Source of the DNA: Actinobacillus succinogenes 130Z | GTDB lineage: Bacteria > Pseudomonadota > Gammaproteobacteria > Enterobacterales > Pasteurellaceae | DNA length: 64,000 nt | NCBI RefSeq assembly: GCF_000017245.1 | Contig: NC_009655.1 | Coordinates: 868,001-932,000 of the forward strand | Reading direction: 5' to 3' | Shown: positions 1 to 8,592 of the stretch, piece after piece | How the letters are laid out: the number at the start of each line of letters is the position of its first letter | How positions within the stretch are numbered: position 1 is the stretch's first letter | Position numbers and translations under genes: made by a program | The notes under the pieces: model-generated | Told to the model about the DNA's origin: nothing | The model's input: the letters and a program-made list of their open reading frames with translations, nothing else | The model's database searches: none

Positions 1-40
1 AGAAGTTACCGTAATGCGACGAGAATGCAGATAACAACAC

Positions 41-721
41 ATGAAATTAACCCCCGAACAATTAACCGGTAAGGTTCGCACGCATTTAGTTTCGCTGCCT
101 TGCCTTTATTCGCCGAATCATTTTCTGCAGGCACAAACGGTACGGGCATTTCAGGCATTGCAGAAAAGTGCGGTCGAAAACGGTTTTAATTTACAGCCCG
201 CCAGCAGTTTTCGTGATTTTCAGCGACAGCAGTCGATTTGGAACGGAAAGTTTAACGGCGAACGCAAGGTGCATGATGATTACGGAAATGCGATAAATTT
301 GACCGCACTTTCGGATTGGGAAAAGTGCCAGGCGATTTTGCGCTGGTCGGCATTGCCGGGCGCCAGCCGTCATCACTGGGGAACGGAAATCGATTTTTGG
401 GATCCCGACTTGATTCCTGAAGAACAGTCGTTGCAACTTGAACCTTGGGAATACGAACAAGGCGGTTACTTTGCGGATTTAACCGCATGGCTGGCAGACA
501 ACTTGGCAAAATTCGATTTCGCTTTGCCGTTTATGCAATCGCAAAAGCCGCTCGAGGTGGGACGCGAGCCTTGGCATCTCAGTTATTTACCGCTGGCGGA
601 ACAAGCGAAAAAGCAGTTTAATTGTGAGGTGCTGATTGCCGGTTGGCAAAATGAAGAAATCGGCGGGAAAGATTGTTTAATTACGCATTTAGATGAGATT
701 TTCGCACGCTTTATAGTATGA
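41..721 (+). CDS. M15 family D-Ala-D-Ala carboxypeptidase-like protein
   Basis: Predicted zinc metallopeptidase of the M15 (VanY/DacY-like) family, 226 residues. Members trim D-alanyl-D-alanine ends of peptidoglycan peptides. The zinc site is visible: S109-x-H111-x-x-G114-x-x-x-D118 (SRHHWGTEID) and a second motif EPWH with E176 and H179. No convincing signal peptide is seen at the N-terminus, so a periplasmic location is not shown by the sequence. An uptake signal (AAGTGCGGT, 166-174) lies inside the gene. The start is the first ATG after the preceding sequence. The family call is confident; the exact substrate is inferred. Confidence 0.85.
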   Translation: MKLTPEQLTGKVRTHLVSLPCLYSPNHFLQAQTVRAFQALQKSAVENGFNLQPASSFRDFQRQQSIWNGKFNGERKVHDDYGNAINLTALSDWEKCQAILRWSALPGASRHHWGTEIDFWDPDLIPEEQSLQLEPWEYEQGGYFADLTAWLADNLAKFDFALPFMQSQKPLEVGREPWHLSYLPLAEQAKKQFNCEVLIAGWQNEEIGGKDCLITHLDEIFARFIV

Positions 722-723
722 AT

Positions 724-878
724 GTAGGGTGGGCATGCCTGCCCACCGATAAGTTTGATTCAATTCCAATGTTGGGTTACCTGCGCGCCGATAAGTTTGA
801 TTCAATTCCAATGTTGGGTTACCGGTCCGCCGATAAATTTGATTTAATTTCAATGGTGGGCTGGCAAGCCCACCCTAC
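724..878. repeat. Palindromic GTAGGGTGGGC element with three 42-bp tandem units
   Basis: The block begins with GTAGGGTGGGC (724-734) and ends with its complement GCCCACCCTAC (868-878). Between them lie three tandem units with a 42-bp period, starting at about 746, 788 and 830. Each unit begins CCGATAA and continues TTTGATT; the third is the most diverged. It fills the gap between the M15 peptidase gene and the 3' end of darP. A related element lies at 1494-1559. It resembles REP/BIME-type intergenic palindromes; this class assignment is inferred. Confidence 0.8.
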
Positions 879-880
879 GT

Positions 881-1426
881 TTAATCGCTTAAAATCAAAT
901 CTTTTAAATATTGATAAATTTCACGGTATGCTTTCGGTGCTTTATTTTGTTCTTTTTCTTTTTTCGCTGCGCGCACCAAATTGCGTAAATGCTGGCGATC
1001 CGCCTGCGGATATTCATCGTAAAATTTTGTTAATACCTCGTCATCGCCGACAACCAATTCATCACGCAATTGTTCCAATTTATGCAGCATGGCTTGCTGC
1101 TGATTATGCTTGTTCGCGATTTTATCCAGGCTTTCGCGAATATGATTAATTTCGTCTTCTGTCGCGGAACGTAGTAATTTACCGATAAACTGCAACTGAC
1201 GGCGTTTCGCTTCTTTCACCGAACGGCGCGCTAAATTCACCGCGTCAAGCAAGGTTTCAGCAAGTGTAATTTTGTCTAAATTGGCTTGCGAGAGTTCCAC
1301 TAATCTTGCACCGAGTTTTTTTAATTCTTCCGCGTCGCGCTTAATTTCGCTTTTGCTCACCCAAATGATTTCTTCCTGTTCGTCGTCCGTCCAATCCAAT
1401 TCGGGCTTTTTGCCGCGTTTTTTCAT
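881..1426 (-). CDS. darP: DarP (YjgA) ribosome-associated protein
   Basis: DarP/YjgA, 181 residues, close to the usual 180-185. It associates with late 50S ribosomal precursors and helps their maturation. The N-terminus is charged (KKRGKKPE, then a D/E-rich stretch) and the rest looks all-helical, as in the family. It sits divergently from pmbA, the same pairing as in E. coli and Haemophilus. The stop codon lies only two bases beyond the repeat element at 724-878. Some databases still name it yjgA. Confidence 0.92.
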   Translation of the reverse strand: MKKRGKKPELDWTDDEQEEIIWVSKSEIKRDAEELKKLGARLVELSQANLDKITLAETLLDAVNLARRSVKEAKRRQLQFIGKLLRSATEDEINHIRESLDKIANKHNQQQAMLHKLEQLRDELVVGDDEVLTKFYDEYPQADRQHLRNLVRAAKKEKEQNKAPKAYREIYQYLKDLILSD

Positions 1427-1493
1427 AAGTTTTTCCTACCTTCTTGAATTTTGCGACATTCTAGCAAATAAGCTACAATGCGACAAATATTCG

Positions 1494-1559
1494 GTAGGGT
1501 GGGCTTGCCAGCCCACCGTTAACCTAAAGTTATGTGGTGGGCTGGCAAGCCCACCCTAC
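1494..1559. repeat. Perfect 24-bp inverted repeat of the GTAGGGTGGGC family
   Basis: Two exactly complementary 24-base arms (1494-1517 and 1536-1559) begin and end with GTAGGGTGGGC and GCCCACCCTAC. They are separated by an 18-base spacer. The element lies in the divergent intergenic region between darP and pmbA, ending 17 bases before the pmbA start, so a folded transcript could affect the pmbA leader. The arm ends match those of the block at 724-878. Confidence 0.85.
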
Positions 1560-1575
1560 GTTTTAAGGAAAACCA

Positions 1576-2931
1576 ATGAAAACAGAACAAAATCCGACCG
1601 CACTTTTGAAGGCGCAGGAACAGGAATTGCGCGAGGCGGTGAGTTATGCCGTCGAAATCGCGACCAAAGCGGGTGCGACGGCGGAAGTCGCTGTCACAAA
1701 GGTGAGCGGTTTGTCCGTTTCCACCCGTTTGCGCGAAGTGGAAAATGTGGAATTTAATAATGACGGCGCGTTGGGTATTTCGGTGTATTTAGGGCAGCAA
1801 AAAGGGAATGCGTCCACTTCGGATTTAAGCCGCGAAGCCATTAAAAATGCGGTGGAATCCGCTTTGGCGATTGCGAAATATACGTCCCCCGACGATTGCG
1901 CGGGTTTGGCGCCGAAAGAACTGATGGCATTCGACGCACCGGATTTGGATTTATACCACCCGTCGGACGTGGATGTGGATGCCGCGGCGGAACTGGCTTT
2001 ACAGGCGGAATCCGCCGCCTTGGATTACGACAAGCGTATTGTGAACAGCAACGGTGCGTCGTTTAATTCTCATCAGGGAGTGCGCGTATACGGTAATAGT
2101 TACGGTATGTTACAAAGTTATTTGTCCAGCCGTTATTCCGTTTCCTGCTCCGTATTGGGCGGTGCGGATGACGAATTGGAAAGCGATTACGAATACACGG
2201 TTTCCCGCAAACTTGACGAACTGGAAAGTCCGGGATGGGTGGGACGACACGCGGCAGAAAAAACTATTTCCCATCTGAAACCGCAAAAAATCGCTACACA
2301 GCAATGTCCGGTGATTTTTATGAACGATGTGGCGACGGGATTAATCGGGCATTTGGCGGCGGCAATCAGCGGTGGCAGTTTATATCGAAAAAACAGTTTT
2401 CTGCTCGATAAATTAGGACAACGAATTCTGCCCGCCTGGTTCCGAGTCAGCGAACGTCCGCATTTAATCGGCCGATTGGCGTCTACGCCGTTTGACAGCG
2501 AAGGGGTTCGCACCCAAGCTCGCGAGATTATCGAAAACGGCGTGTTGCAAAGCTATTTACTTACCAGTTACAGCGCGAAAAAAATGGGTATGCAAACCAC
2601 AGGACATGCCGGCGGCATTCATAACTGGTTGGTGAAACCGAATTCAGCGGGAAATTTGACCGCACTTTTGCGCCAAATGGACACCGGTTTGCTGGTGACG
2701 GATTTGATGGGACAGGGCGTGAATATGGTGACGGGCGATTACAGCCGCGGCGCATCGGGTTTTTGGGTGGAAAACGGTGAAATTCAATATCCGGTGTCGG
2801 AAATTACCATTGCCGGTAATCTGTCTGAAATGTTGGAAAATATCGTTGCGGTGGCGGACGATATAGAACATCGCTCCAATATTCAAACCGGTTCTATTCT
2901 GTTGGAAAATATGAAGATTTCAGGGAATTAA
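1576..2931 (+). CDS. pmbA: Metalloprotease PmbA (TldE)
   Basis: PmbA/TldE, 451 residues, about the normal family length. It is the partner subunit of TldD in a cytoplasmic metalloprotease that degrades unfolded peptides and, in enterobacteria, matures microcin B17 and acts on CcdA. Family features include the N-terminal helix with ATKAGATAEV and the C-terminal glycine-rich part (TTGHAGGIHN, VTGDYSRGASGFW). The start at 1576 follows an AAGGAA ribosome site. tldD is not in the window. The next gene is separated by a putative small RNA unit. Confidence 0.95.
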   Translation: MKTEQNPTALLKAQEQELREAVSYAVEIATKAGATAEVAVTKVSGLSVSTRLREVENVEFNNDGALGISVYLGQQKGNASTSDLSREAIKNAVESALAIAKYTSPDDCAGLAPKELMAFDAPDLDLYHPSDVDVDAAAELALQAESAALDYDKRIVNSNGASFNSHQGVRVYGNSYGMLQSYLSSRYSVSCSVLGGADDELESDYEYTVSRKLDELESPGWVGRHAAEKTISHLKPQKIATQQCPVIFMNDVATGLIGHLAAAISGGSLYRKNSFLLDKLGQRILPAWFRVSERPHLIGRLASTPFDSEGVRTQAREIIENGVLQSYLLTSYSAKKMGMQTTGHAGGIHNWLVKPNSAGNLTALLRQMDTGLLVTDLMGQGVNMVTGDYSRGASGFWVENGEIQYPVSEITIAGNLSEMLENIVAVADDIEHRSNIQTGSILLENMKISGN

Positions 2932-2951
2932 TTAAATCTTATAAATTGTTG

Positions 2952-2980
2952 TTGACAATGATTCTCATTATCTTTAAACT
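2952..2980 (+). promoter_or_regulatory. Promoter with overlapping Fur box
   Basis: TTGACA (2952-2957) is followed, 17 bases on, by TAAACT (2975-2980), a good -35/-10 pair. The 19 bases 2954-2972, read on the minus strand, match the Fur consensus GATAATGATAATCATTATC at 17 of 19 positions, so the repressor site covers the spacer and overlaps the -35. No protein start follows within about 130 bases, and the transcript would meet a terminator at 3044-3077. Confidence 0.7.
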
Positions 2981-2986
2981 GTGAGT

Positions 2987-3077
2987 ATCTGTTAAGGCAT
3001 AGATGCTCCGACAGGTAGAGTAGAAAGTAAATTCGTTAGGGTAAAAACTGAAGTTGTATGACTTCAGTTTTTTTTTT
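2987..3077 (+). ncRNA. Putative Fur-repressed small RNA (RyhB/HrrF-like logic)
   Basis: About 90 bases lie between the promoter at 2952-2980 and an intrinsic terminator at 3044-3077, with no convincing reading frame. A Fur-controlled promoter, a short non-coding body and a strong oligo-U terminator is the layout of iron-sparing small RNAs such as RyhB, and HrrF of H. influenzae. Primary-sequence homology to either cannot be judged by eye. The 5' end is estimated from the -10 box. Alternatively the terminator merely ends pmbA transcription and the Fur box acts on hpt. Confidence 0.5.
3044..3077 (+). terminator. Intrinsic terminator before hpt
   Basis: An 11-bp perfect stem (AAAACTGAAGT at 3044-3054 with its complement at 3061-3071), a 6-base loop and a T-run to 3077. 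It can end the putative small RNA and pmbA readthrough. Confidence 0.85.
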
Positions 3078-3085
3078 GCTATAAT
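3077..3085 (+). promoter_or_regulatory. Extended -10 promoter for hpt
   Basis: TGCTATAAT (3077-3085) is a perfect extended -10 directly at the end of the terminator T-run, 27 bases before the hpt start. No good -35 is visible, which is normal for extended -10 promoters. Confidence 0.6.
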
Positions 3086-3112
3086 CGAAAAAATTTTAGC
3101 AAGGGTAAACGA

Positions 3113-3649
3113 ATGAAAAAGCATCATGTGGATGTGCTGATTTCCGAGCGGGAAGTGCGCTCGAGAATTGAATCGTTAGGCGAAGAAATTACGGCATTTT
3201 ACCAACAAAAACAAATTGATAAACTGATTGTTGTCGGTTTGTTGCGCGGTTCGTTTATATTTATGGCGGATTTGGTGCGGGAATTGAAATTACCGGTGGA
3301 AGTGGAATTTATGACAACCGCCAGTTACGGCACAGGTATGACTTCAAACCACGATGTAAAAATCAGTCAGGATTTAAGCGGCGACATTAAAGGCGAACAC
3401 GTGTTGATAGTGGAAGACATTATCGATACCGGTTACACGCTGGATAAAGTACATGCCATTTTAGCCCTGCGCGACCCCGCCAGTCTTTCCATCTGCACTC
3501 TGCTTGATAAACCTTCCCGCCGAGAAGTTTCCGTTCCCGTAAAGTGGGTCGGTTTTGAAATTCCTGATGAATTTGTGGTCGGTTACGGCATTGATTATGC
3601 ACAACGTTATCGTAATTTAGGGTTTATCGGGAAAGTGGTGTTGGAATGA
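3113..3649 (+). CDS. hpt: Hypoxanthine phosphoribosyltransferase
   Basis: Hpt, 178 residues, the normal size. It converts hypoxanthine (and guanine more weakly) plus PRPP to IMP in cytoplasmic purine salvage. The PRPP-binding loop VLIVEDIIDTGYTL (about residues 96-109) and the flexible-loop region with TASYGTG are intact. It has its own extended -10 promoter just upstream. The next gene starts 45 bases later and is unrelated, so hpt is probably monocistronic. Confidence 0.95.
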   Translation: MKKHHVDVLISEREVRSRIESLGEEITAFYQQKQIDKLIVVGLLRGSFIFMADLVRELKLPVEVEFMTTASYGTGMTSNHDVKISQDLSGDIKGEHVLIVEDIIDTGYTLDKVHAILALRDPASLSICTLLDKPSRREVSVPVKWVGFEIPDEFVVGYGIDYAQRYRNLGFIGKVVLE

Positions 3650-3693
3650 TTATCGGCTAAATTGCGTTATTAGTGTAGTTCTCGGAACAATAA

Positions 3694-4905
3694 ATGAAGA
3701 AAGATGAATTATTAGAAATTTTACGTAACGGTGAAAATTCGATTATTGAATTTAAACGCGATGATATCCGTCCGGAGCAATTGGCAAAAGAAATAGTTGC
3801 GATGGCGAATTTTATGGGTGGAAAAATTTTGCTCGGCGTAGAAGATGACGGTTCTATTTCGGGAATTCAACGCAAAAATTTAGAAGAATGGGTGATAAAT
3901 GTATTTCAAAATAAAGTTCATCCGATCATTCTTCCATTTTATGAAACAGTAGACATTGATGGGAAGAAAATTGCAGTTATTGAATTTCCAGCCGGAATTT
4001 CTAAACCCTATGTCATGAAACATAACGGTAAAGAAGAAATTTATATTCGATTAGGGAGTTCATCTCGTCTTGCTACAAGAGAGCAGCAAGCGCGATTATT
4101 TCAGCTTGGAGGAATGTTGCATGCTGAAATAATGCCGGTTCCTAATACAAGTATGGATTCCCTTGATTTTGCCCGTTTAGAAAATTATCTTTCGGTGGTT
4201 TTGCGAGACCCTGAAGTGCCGCTCACGAAAGATGAGTGGAAAAATCGGTTATTAAATTTAGGGTTTATCACGGAATCTAACGATACTATCTATTGTACTA
4301 TTGCAGGATTGGTGTTATTTGGAAAATCGCCTCATCGCCAATTACGGCAATCCGGATTACGTTTAATGGTTTTTGATAGCAAGGATAAAGTCTATCAAGC
4401 TAAATTAGATACATTATTAGATAGCGCAATTGTCGGGCGGATTGATACTGATAAAACAATTATTGAGAAAGGTCTTATTGAGAAGGCGCTTGAGTTATTA
4501 GCGCCCTTCATTTCCGAAGAGTCCGACTCCATTGATGAAAATGCGCGACGGGTTAAAAAATGGTTATATCCTTGGGAAGCGCTTCGAGAAGTGCTGGCTA
4601 ATGCTGTCGCACATAGAGACTGGACAAGGTTTATTGAGATTGACGTCATTGTTTATTCTGATCGGCTAGAGGTGATTAGCCCGGGTATTTTGCCCAATTC
4701 GATGACGATTGAAAAAATGAAAGCCGGGCAGCGTTCGCCCCGGAATACGATTATTATGGAAGTGATGAAAGATTACGGCTATGTGGATTCCCGCGGCATG
4801 GGAGTGCGAACCAAGATTGTACCGTTAGTCAGAGAAGCCAGCGGTAAAGATCCGGACTTCATTCTGACGGAAGACTATTTAAAAACGGTGTTTTATAAAC
4901 GTTAA
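3694..4905 (+). CDS. AlbA_2 (Schlafen-like) domain putative transcriptional regulator
   Basis: 403-residue protein of the COG2865 type. An N-terminal AlbA_2 (divergent AAA_4) domain (about 10-130) shows E18-F-K and the glycine-rich GGKILLGVEDDGSISG. The C-terminal half has a GHKL-like ATP-binding region ending in REVLANAVAHRDW and DRLEVISPG. Family members are called ATP-binding putative transcriptional regulators, or are mis-annotated as RecG-like helicase; the true function is poorly known. Related proteins occur in mobile and defence contexts. It sits directly before the polysaccharide locus and could mark its boundary. Confidence 0.75.
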   Translation: MKKDELLEILRNGENSIIEFKRDDIRPEQLAKEIVAMANFMGGKILLGVEDDGSISGIQRKNLEEWVINVFQNKVHPIILPFYETVDIDGKKIAVIEFPAGISKPYVMKHNGKEEIYIRLGSSSRLATREQQARLFQLGGMLHAEIMPVPNTSMDSLDFARLENYLSVVLRDPEVPLTKDEWKNRLLNLGFITESNDTIYCTIAGLVLFGKSPHRQLRQSGLRLMVFDSKDKVYQAKLDTLLDSAIVGRIDTDKTIIEKGLIEKALELLAPFISEESDSIDENARRVKKWLYPWEALREVLANAVAHRDWTRFIEIDVIVYSDRLEVISPGILPNSMTIEKMKAGQRSPRNTIIMEVMKDYGYVDSRGMGVRTKIVPLVREASGKDPDFILTEDYLKTVFYKR

Positions 4906-5049
4906 ATATCGATATAAAAACTTAATTTTTTGATGATAGCGCAAATGCCAATATCATGGATAAAATACTTTTAATTTGAGAAAACCAATGACGATAAGCT
5001 TTTAATGCTACCCGATTTTATTTAATAACTTATATTTTGAGAGAGTTTT

Positions 5050-6090
5050 ATGACATTTTCTAATCATCCAAGCATACCTCAGCAAAGTAATGAAATCGAT
5101 CTGATTGATTTAATTAAGGTTCTATGGAAGAAAAAACTGACAGTGATATTGTCTGCTTTTTTATTTGCGATAATTGCGGCTATTTATGCCTTTACGGCAA
5201 CAGAAAAATGGACTTCAACGGCTGAGGTCATTGCGCCTACCGGTGTCGATATGGGGGCTTACGGAAATGCAAAATTGCGTTTCGCCCAGATTGCTAAATT
5301 ACCTGATATTACAGTAGATACGGTATCAAAAAGTTTATATGCAAAATTTGATCGTCTTGCCTTTTCTCAAAATGAGAGAAGAAATTTCTTTTCTCAATCC
5401 GATGAATATAAAGGGTTGATTCAAGATCAAGATGAAAAAGCCCAGCGTAAAATTTTATCTGCTTTAACGACAGAATACACAGCCGTAGTTCGTCCGGATC
5501 CGAAGAAAAATGCGGATATGTTTGGTAATAAAATCAGTTTCTCCGCCCAAACACCTGAGAATGCACAAAAAACTTTAGCACAATTTGTTGATTTTATTAA
5601 TGAAAAAGCATTTGAATTAGATAAGAACGAATTTCAAATGAAAATTGCACAACAAATTGATAATTTAACCAATGAAAAAAAAGAAATTGAAGAATCGTTA
5701 GTGGTGCAAAAAGAACAGAATACAGAAAATGCTAAACCGTTAAATGCTATTCCTCAGTCTCTGCCTCAAACCAATTTGAATTCCGCTTCCCAGTCATCTC
5801 AAGATTCTGCTTTAGATCCAGCAATGGCTTTATTAGTTTATGGTGATGATTATTCTCGCATGCAATTAAGAATTATCACAGGACAAATTAACCAACTGAA
5901 AGCGTTACAAAATGCAGTTAAAGGATTGACAGCGCAAACTTATACTTATCAAGCCTCACCAAGTTACCCGGTTCAACGTGATTGGCCTAAACGTGTGATT
6001 TTATTACTTGTTGGCGCTGTGTTAGGTGGGATTTTGGGATGTGTCTGGGTTATTGGTAAACAGATTTTAGGCGGTAATAATAATGAATAA
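5050..6090 (+). CDS. wzz: Wzz-type polysaccharide chain-length regulator
   Basis: Polysaccharide co-polymerase of the Wzz family, 346 residues. It is an inner-membrane protein that sets how many repeat units Wzy joins. It has the expected two membrane segments, about residues 33-52 and 317-337, around a large charged periplasmic domain. The N-terminal EIDLIDLIKVLWKKK is typical. It is the first gene of a long plus-strand series and follows a 144-base gap that probably holds the operon promoter, although no clear -35/-10 is evident. It overlaps the next gene by 8 bases. Confidence 0.88.
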   Translation: MTFSNHPSIPQQSNEIDLIDLIKVLWKKKLTVILSAFLFAIIAAIYAFTATEKWTSTAEVIAPTGVDMGAYGNAKLRFAQIAKLPDITVDTVSKSLYAKFDRLAFSQNERRNFFSQSDEYKGLIQDQDEKAQRKILSALTTEYTAVVRPDPKKNADMFGNKISFSAQTPENAQKTLAQFVDFINEKAFELDKNEFQMKIAQQIDNLTNEKKEIEESLVVQKEQNTENAKPLNAIPQSLPQTNLNSASQSSQDSALDPAMALLVYGDDYSRMQLRIITGQINQLKALQNAVKGLTAQTYTYQASPSYPVQRDWPKRVILLLVGAVLGGILGCVWVIGKQILGGNNNE

Positions 6091-6889
6091 CAAAGATATT
6101 AAAATCATTATTGCTACACACAAGCAGCATTTTATGCCGTCTGATGAAATATATTTGCCATTACACGTAGGTAAATTAGGTAAAACTGATTTAGGTTATC
6201 AAGGTGATGACACTGGCGAGAATATTTCTGAAAAAAATGCGAATTTTTGTGAACTGACAGGGCTTTATTGGGCGTGGAAAAACTTGCCGAATGATTATCT
6301 GGGATTAATTCATTATCGCCGTTTTTTCAGCGTAAAAAGTCGTTCAGCTCGCAAGAATAATCCGTTAGAAACGCTATATTTAACGCATGAAGAAGCCAGT
6401 CAATTATTAAGCGAATATGACGTAATTGTACCAAGTAAACGCAATTACTATATTGAAACGCTTTATTCACATTATGCCAATACGCTACACGCCGAACATT
6501 TAGATGTTACACGTGAAATTATTGCCGAAAAGTGCGGTGAATATTTAACGAGTTTTGATGCAGTAATGAAACAGCGTGGTGGGCATATGTTCAATATGTT
6601 CATTATGTCTAAAGAATTAGTGAATGATTATTGCTCTTGGCTATTCCCTGTACTTTTTGAACTGGAAAAACGAATCCCAGCTGAACAATATTCTTCATTC
6701 CACGCCCGTTTTTATGGTCGTGTGAGTGAGCTGTTATTCAATGTATGGCTAAAACGATATTCCAAATCAAAACCATTAAAAGTAAAAGCCATTCCGTTTG
6801 TTTACGGTGAAAAAATTAATTGGTTGAAGAAAGGAACCGCTTTTTTAATGGCGAAGTTTTTTGGTAAGAAATACGAGAAGAGTTTTTAA
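6083..6889 (+). CDS. DUF4422 family glycosyltransferase
   Basis: 268-residue cytoplasmic glycosyltransferase of the DUF4422 family, found in capsule and LPS loci and often labelled capsular or LPS galactosyltransferase. Recognisable elements are KIIIATHKQHFMP near the N-terminus, ENISEKNANFCELTGLYWAW (about 47-66) and the GLIHYRRFF block (about 74-82). No membrane segments are seen. It overlaps wzz and is followed by wzx, so it is part of repeat-unit assembly. The sugar donor cannot be told from sequence; with glf in the locus a galactose-type donor is plausible. Confidence 0.8.
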   Translation: MNNKDIKIIIATHKQHFMPSDEIYLPLHVGKLGKTDLGYQGDDTGENISEKNANFCELTGLYWAWKNLPNDYLGLIHYRRFFSVKSRSARKNNPLETLYLTHEEASQLLSEYDVIVPSKRNYYIETLYSHYANTLHAEHLDVTREIIAEKCGEYLTSFDAVMKQRGGHMFNMFIMSKELVNDYCSWLFPVLFELEKRIPAEQYSSFHARFYGRVSELLFNVWLKRYSKSKPLKVKAIPFVYGEKINWLKKGTAFLMAKFFGKKYEKSF

Positions 6890-6895
6890 TAGCTA

Positions 6896-8152
6896 ATGAG
6901 TAATATTGATACTGTGCATAAAAAGAGATTATTTGGTAATTTCTTTTCGTTAACTATTTTACAAATGGTTAACTATGCATTACCACTTCTTACATTACCT
7001 TATCTTGTTCGGGTGCTGGACGTCGAAACCTATGGTTTGGTAATGTTTGCACAGTCTTTTATCTTGTTTTTTAATATTCTGGTTGACTTTGGGTTTAACC
7101 TTTCAGCTACAAAAGATGTAGCGATTTATCGTGATAACAAGGAAAAACTGACAGAAGTTTATAGTTCGGTTATGATTATTAAATGTCTATTAATTCTTGT
7201 TTCATTTGTATTATTAACTGTAATTATTCATCTTTCTGAAAGATTTTCAGAAACTAAATTCGTCTATTATTTGAGTTTTTTGTGGGTGGTAGGACAAGCA
7301 TTATTTCCTATATGGTATTTTCAGGGAATAGAAAAAATGAAATATATCACAATAGTAAATATTGTCTCGAAAGTTTTATTTACAGGATGTATTTTTATCT
7401 TTGTTAATGAAAACTCTGATTATCTATTAGTACCTTTATTTAATGGTGTTGGTTTAGTTATTGCAGCATTAATTGCATTGTGGATTATTCATGTATCATT
7501 AAAACAAACAATAAGTTGGCAAAAACCTGCTACTTTATGGTTTTATTTTAAGCAAAGTTCAACATTCTTTTTATCTAGAGCTTCTTTGAGTATGTATACT
7601 TCGGCAAACTCATTTGTTCTTGGTCTATTTTCATCAAATTCAGTTGTCGGTTATTATGCAATAGCAGATCAACTTTATAAAGCGTTACAAGCATTTTATA
7701 CACCTTTGTCACAGGTGTTATATCCGTATATTGCAAAAGAACGAAATATTAGCTTATTCAAAAAAATTTTTAAAGTTTCTGTTATTTTGAATGTAGTAGG
7801 TATTTTTATTCTCTTCTTTATTATAAAAGATGTATTTGAAATTCTTTTTACCCAGAAAATTGGTATGGAATCTATAGTGGTATTTAATATTTTTCTAATT
7901 GCATCTTTGATTGTTGTTCCTAGTATATTATTAGGATATCCATTTCTCGGTGCATTAGGTTATTCAAAAGAAGCCAATATGAGCGTAATTTATGCATCGA
8001 TCTTGCACATAGCCGGTTTAGTAGTATTAATTTTATTGAATCAAATAACATTATATTCAGTCGCTTACATGGTGCTAATCACAGAATCTTTCGTATTTAT
8101 TTACCGTATTATGAAAATTAGAGGCAACAAATTATGGCAAAAACAATTATAA
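6896..8152 (+). CDS. wzx: O-antigen flippase Wzx
   Basis: 418-residue polytopic membrane protein of the Wzx/RfbX polysaccharide transporter (MOP) family. It would flip undecaprenyl-linked repeat units to the periplasmic face. About twelve hydrophobic segments are visible, starting FFSLTILQMVNYALPLLTLP. The N-terminal LPYLVRVLDVETYGLVMFAQ is characteristic of the family. The last 19 bases overlap the start of the cytidylyltransferase gene, so the two are likely translationally coupled. Base composition is markedly AT-rich compared with the flanking core genes. Confidence 0.9.
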   Translation: MSNIDTVHKKRLFGNFFSLTILQMVNYALPLLTLPYLVRVLDVETYGLVMFAQSFILFFNILVDFGFNLSATKDVAIYRDNKEKLTEVYSSVMIIKCLLILVSFVLLTVIIHLSERFSETKFVYYLSFLWVVGQALFPIWYFQGIEKMKYITIVNIVSKVLFTGCIFIFVNENSDYLLVPLFNGVGLVIAALIALWIIHVSLKQTISWQKPATLWFYFKQSSTFFLSRASLSMYTSANSFVLGLFSSNSVVGYYAIADQLYKALQAFYTPLSQVLYPYIAKERNISLFKKIFKVSVILNVVGIFILFFIIKDVFEILFTQKIGMESIVVFNIFLIASLIVVPSILLGYPFLGALGYSKEANMSVIYASILHIAGLVVLILLNQITLYSVAYMVLITESFVFIYRIMKIRGNKLWQKQL

Positions 8153-8592
8153 CTTATGGAACATTTGATCTTTTTCATATTGGTCATCTCAAATTATTAC
8201 AACGTTTAAAAGCTTTGGGGGATAAATTAATTGTGGCCGTGTCTACAGATGAATTTAATCAAGGAAAGGGCAAGACTACAGTAATACCTTATGAACATAG
8301 AGCTGAAATTGTTGCAAATATCAAGTGTGTTGATTTAGTGATTCCTGAATCCAGCTGGGAACAGAAAATAACAGATGTTCAGAAATATGATGTGGATATT
8401 TTTGCTATAGGTAATGATTGGGAAGGGAAGTTTGATTTCTTAAAAGAATATTGTGAAGTTGTTTATCTTGAGCGTACAAAAGATATTTCATCGACTCAAA
8501 TTAAGCAAGCATTAAAAACTTTTTCTATCTCTAAAGAAGAAATTTTAAAAGCTTTCGATATTTTAGAACAATTAAAAAGTGAGCTGGAATGA
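8134..8592 (+). CDS. tagD: Glycerol-3-phosphate cytidylyltransferase (TagD-like)
   Basis: 152-residue cytidylyltransferase that makes CDP-glycerol from CTP and glycerol 3-phosphate. The nucleotidyltransferase motif is intact: GTFDLFHIGH with HIGH at 15-18. So is the late motif RTKDISST (about 114-121), matching the RTxGISST signature with D in place of G. The next gene is a CDP-glycerol glycerophosphotransferase. Together they indicate a polymer carrying glycerol phosphate, as in several Gram-negative capsules and O-antigens. It overlaps wzx upstream and its partner downstream by 4 bases. Confidence 0.9.
   Translation: MAKTIITYGTFDLFHIGHLKLLQRLKALGDKLIVAVSTDEFNQGKGKTTVIPYEHRAEIVANIKCVDLVIPESSWEQKITDVQKYDVDIFAIGNDWEGKFDFLKEYCEVVYLERTKDISSTQIKQALKTFSISKEEILKAFDILEQLKSELE

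Noticed and set aside
718..1149. Plus-strand open frame of 143 codons beside the repeat block
   Set aside because: It reads through the 42-bp tandem repeats and then antisense to darP; there is no ribosome site and no family resemblance.
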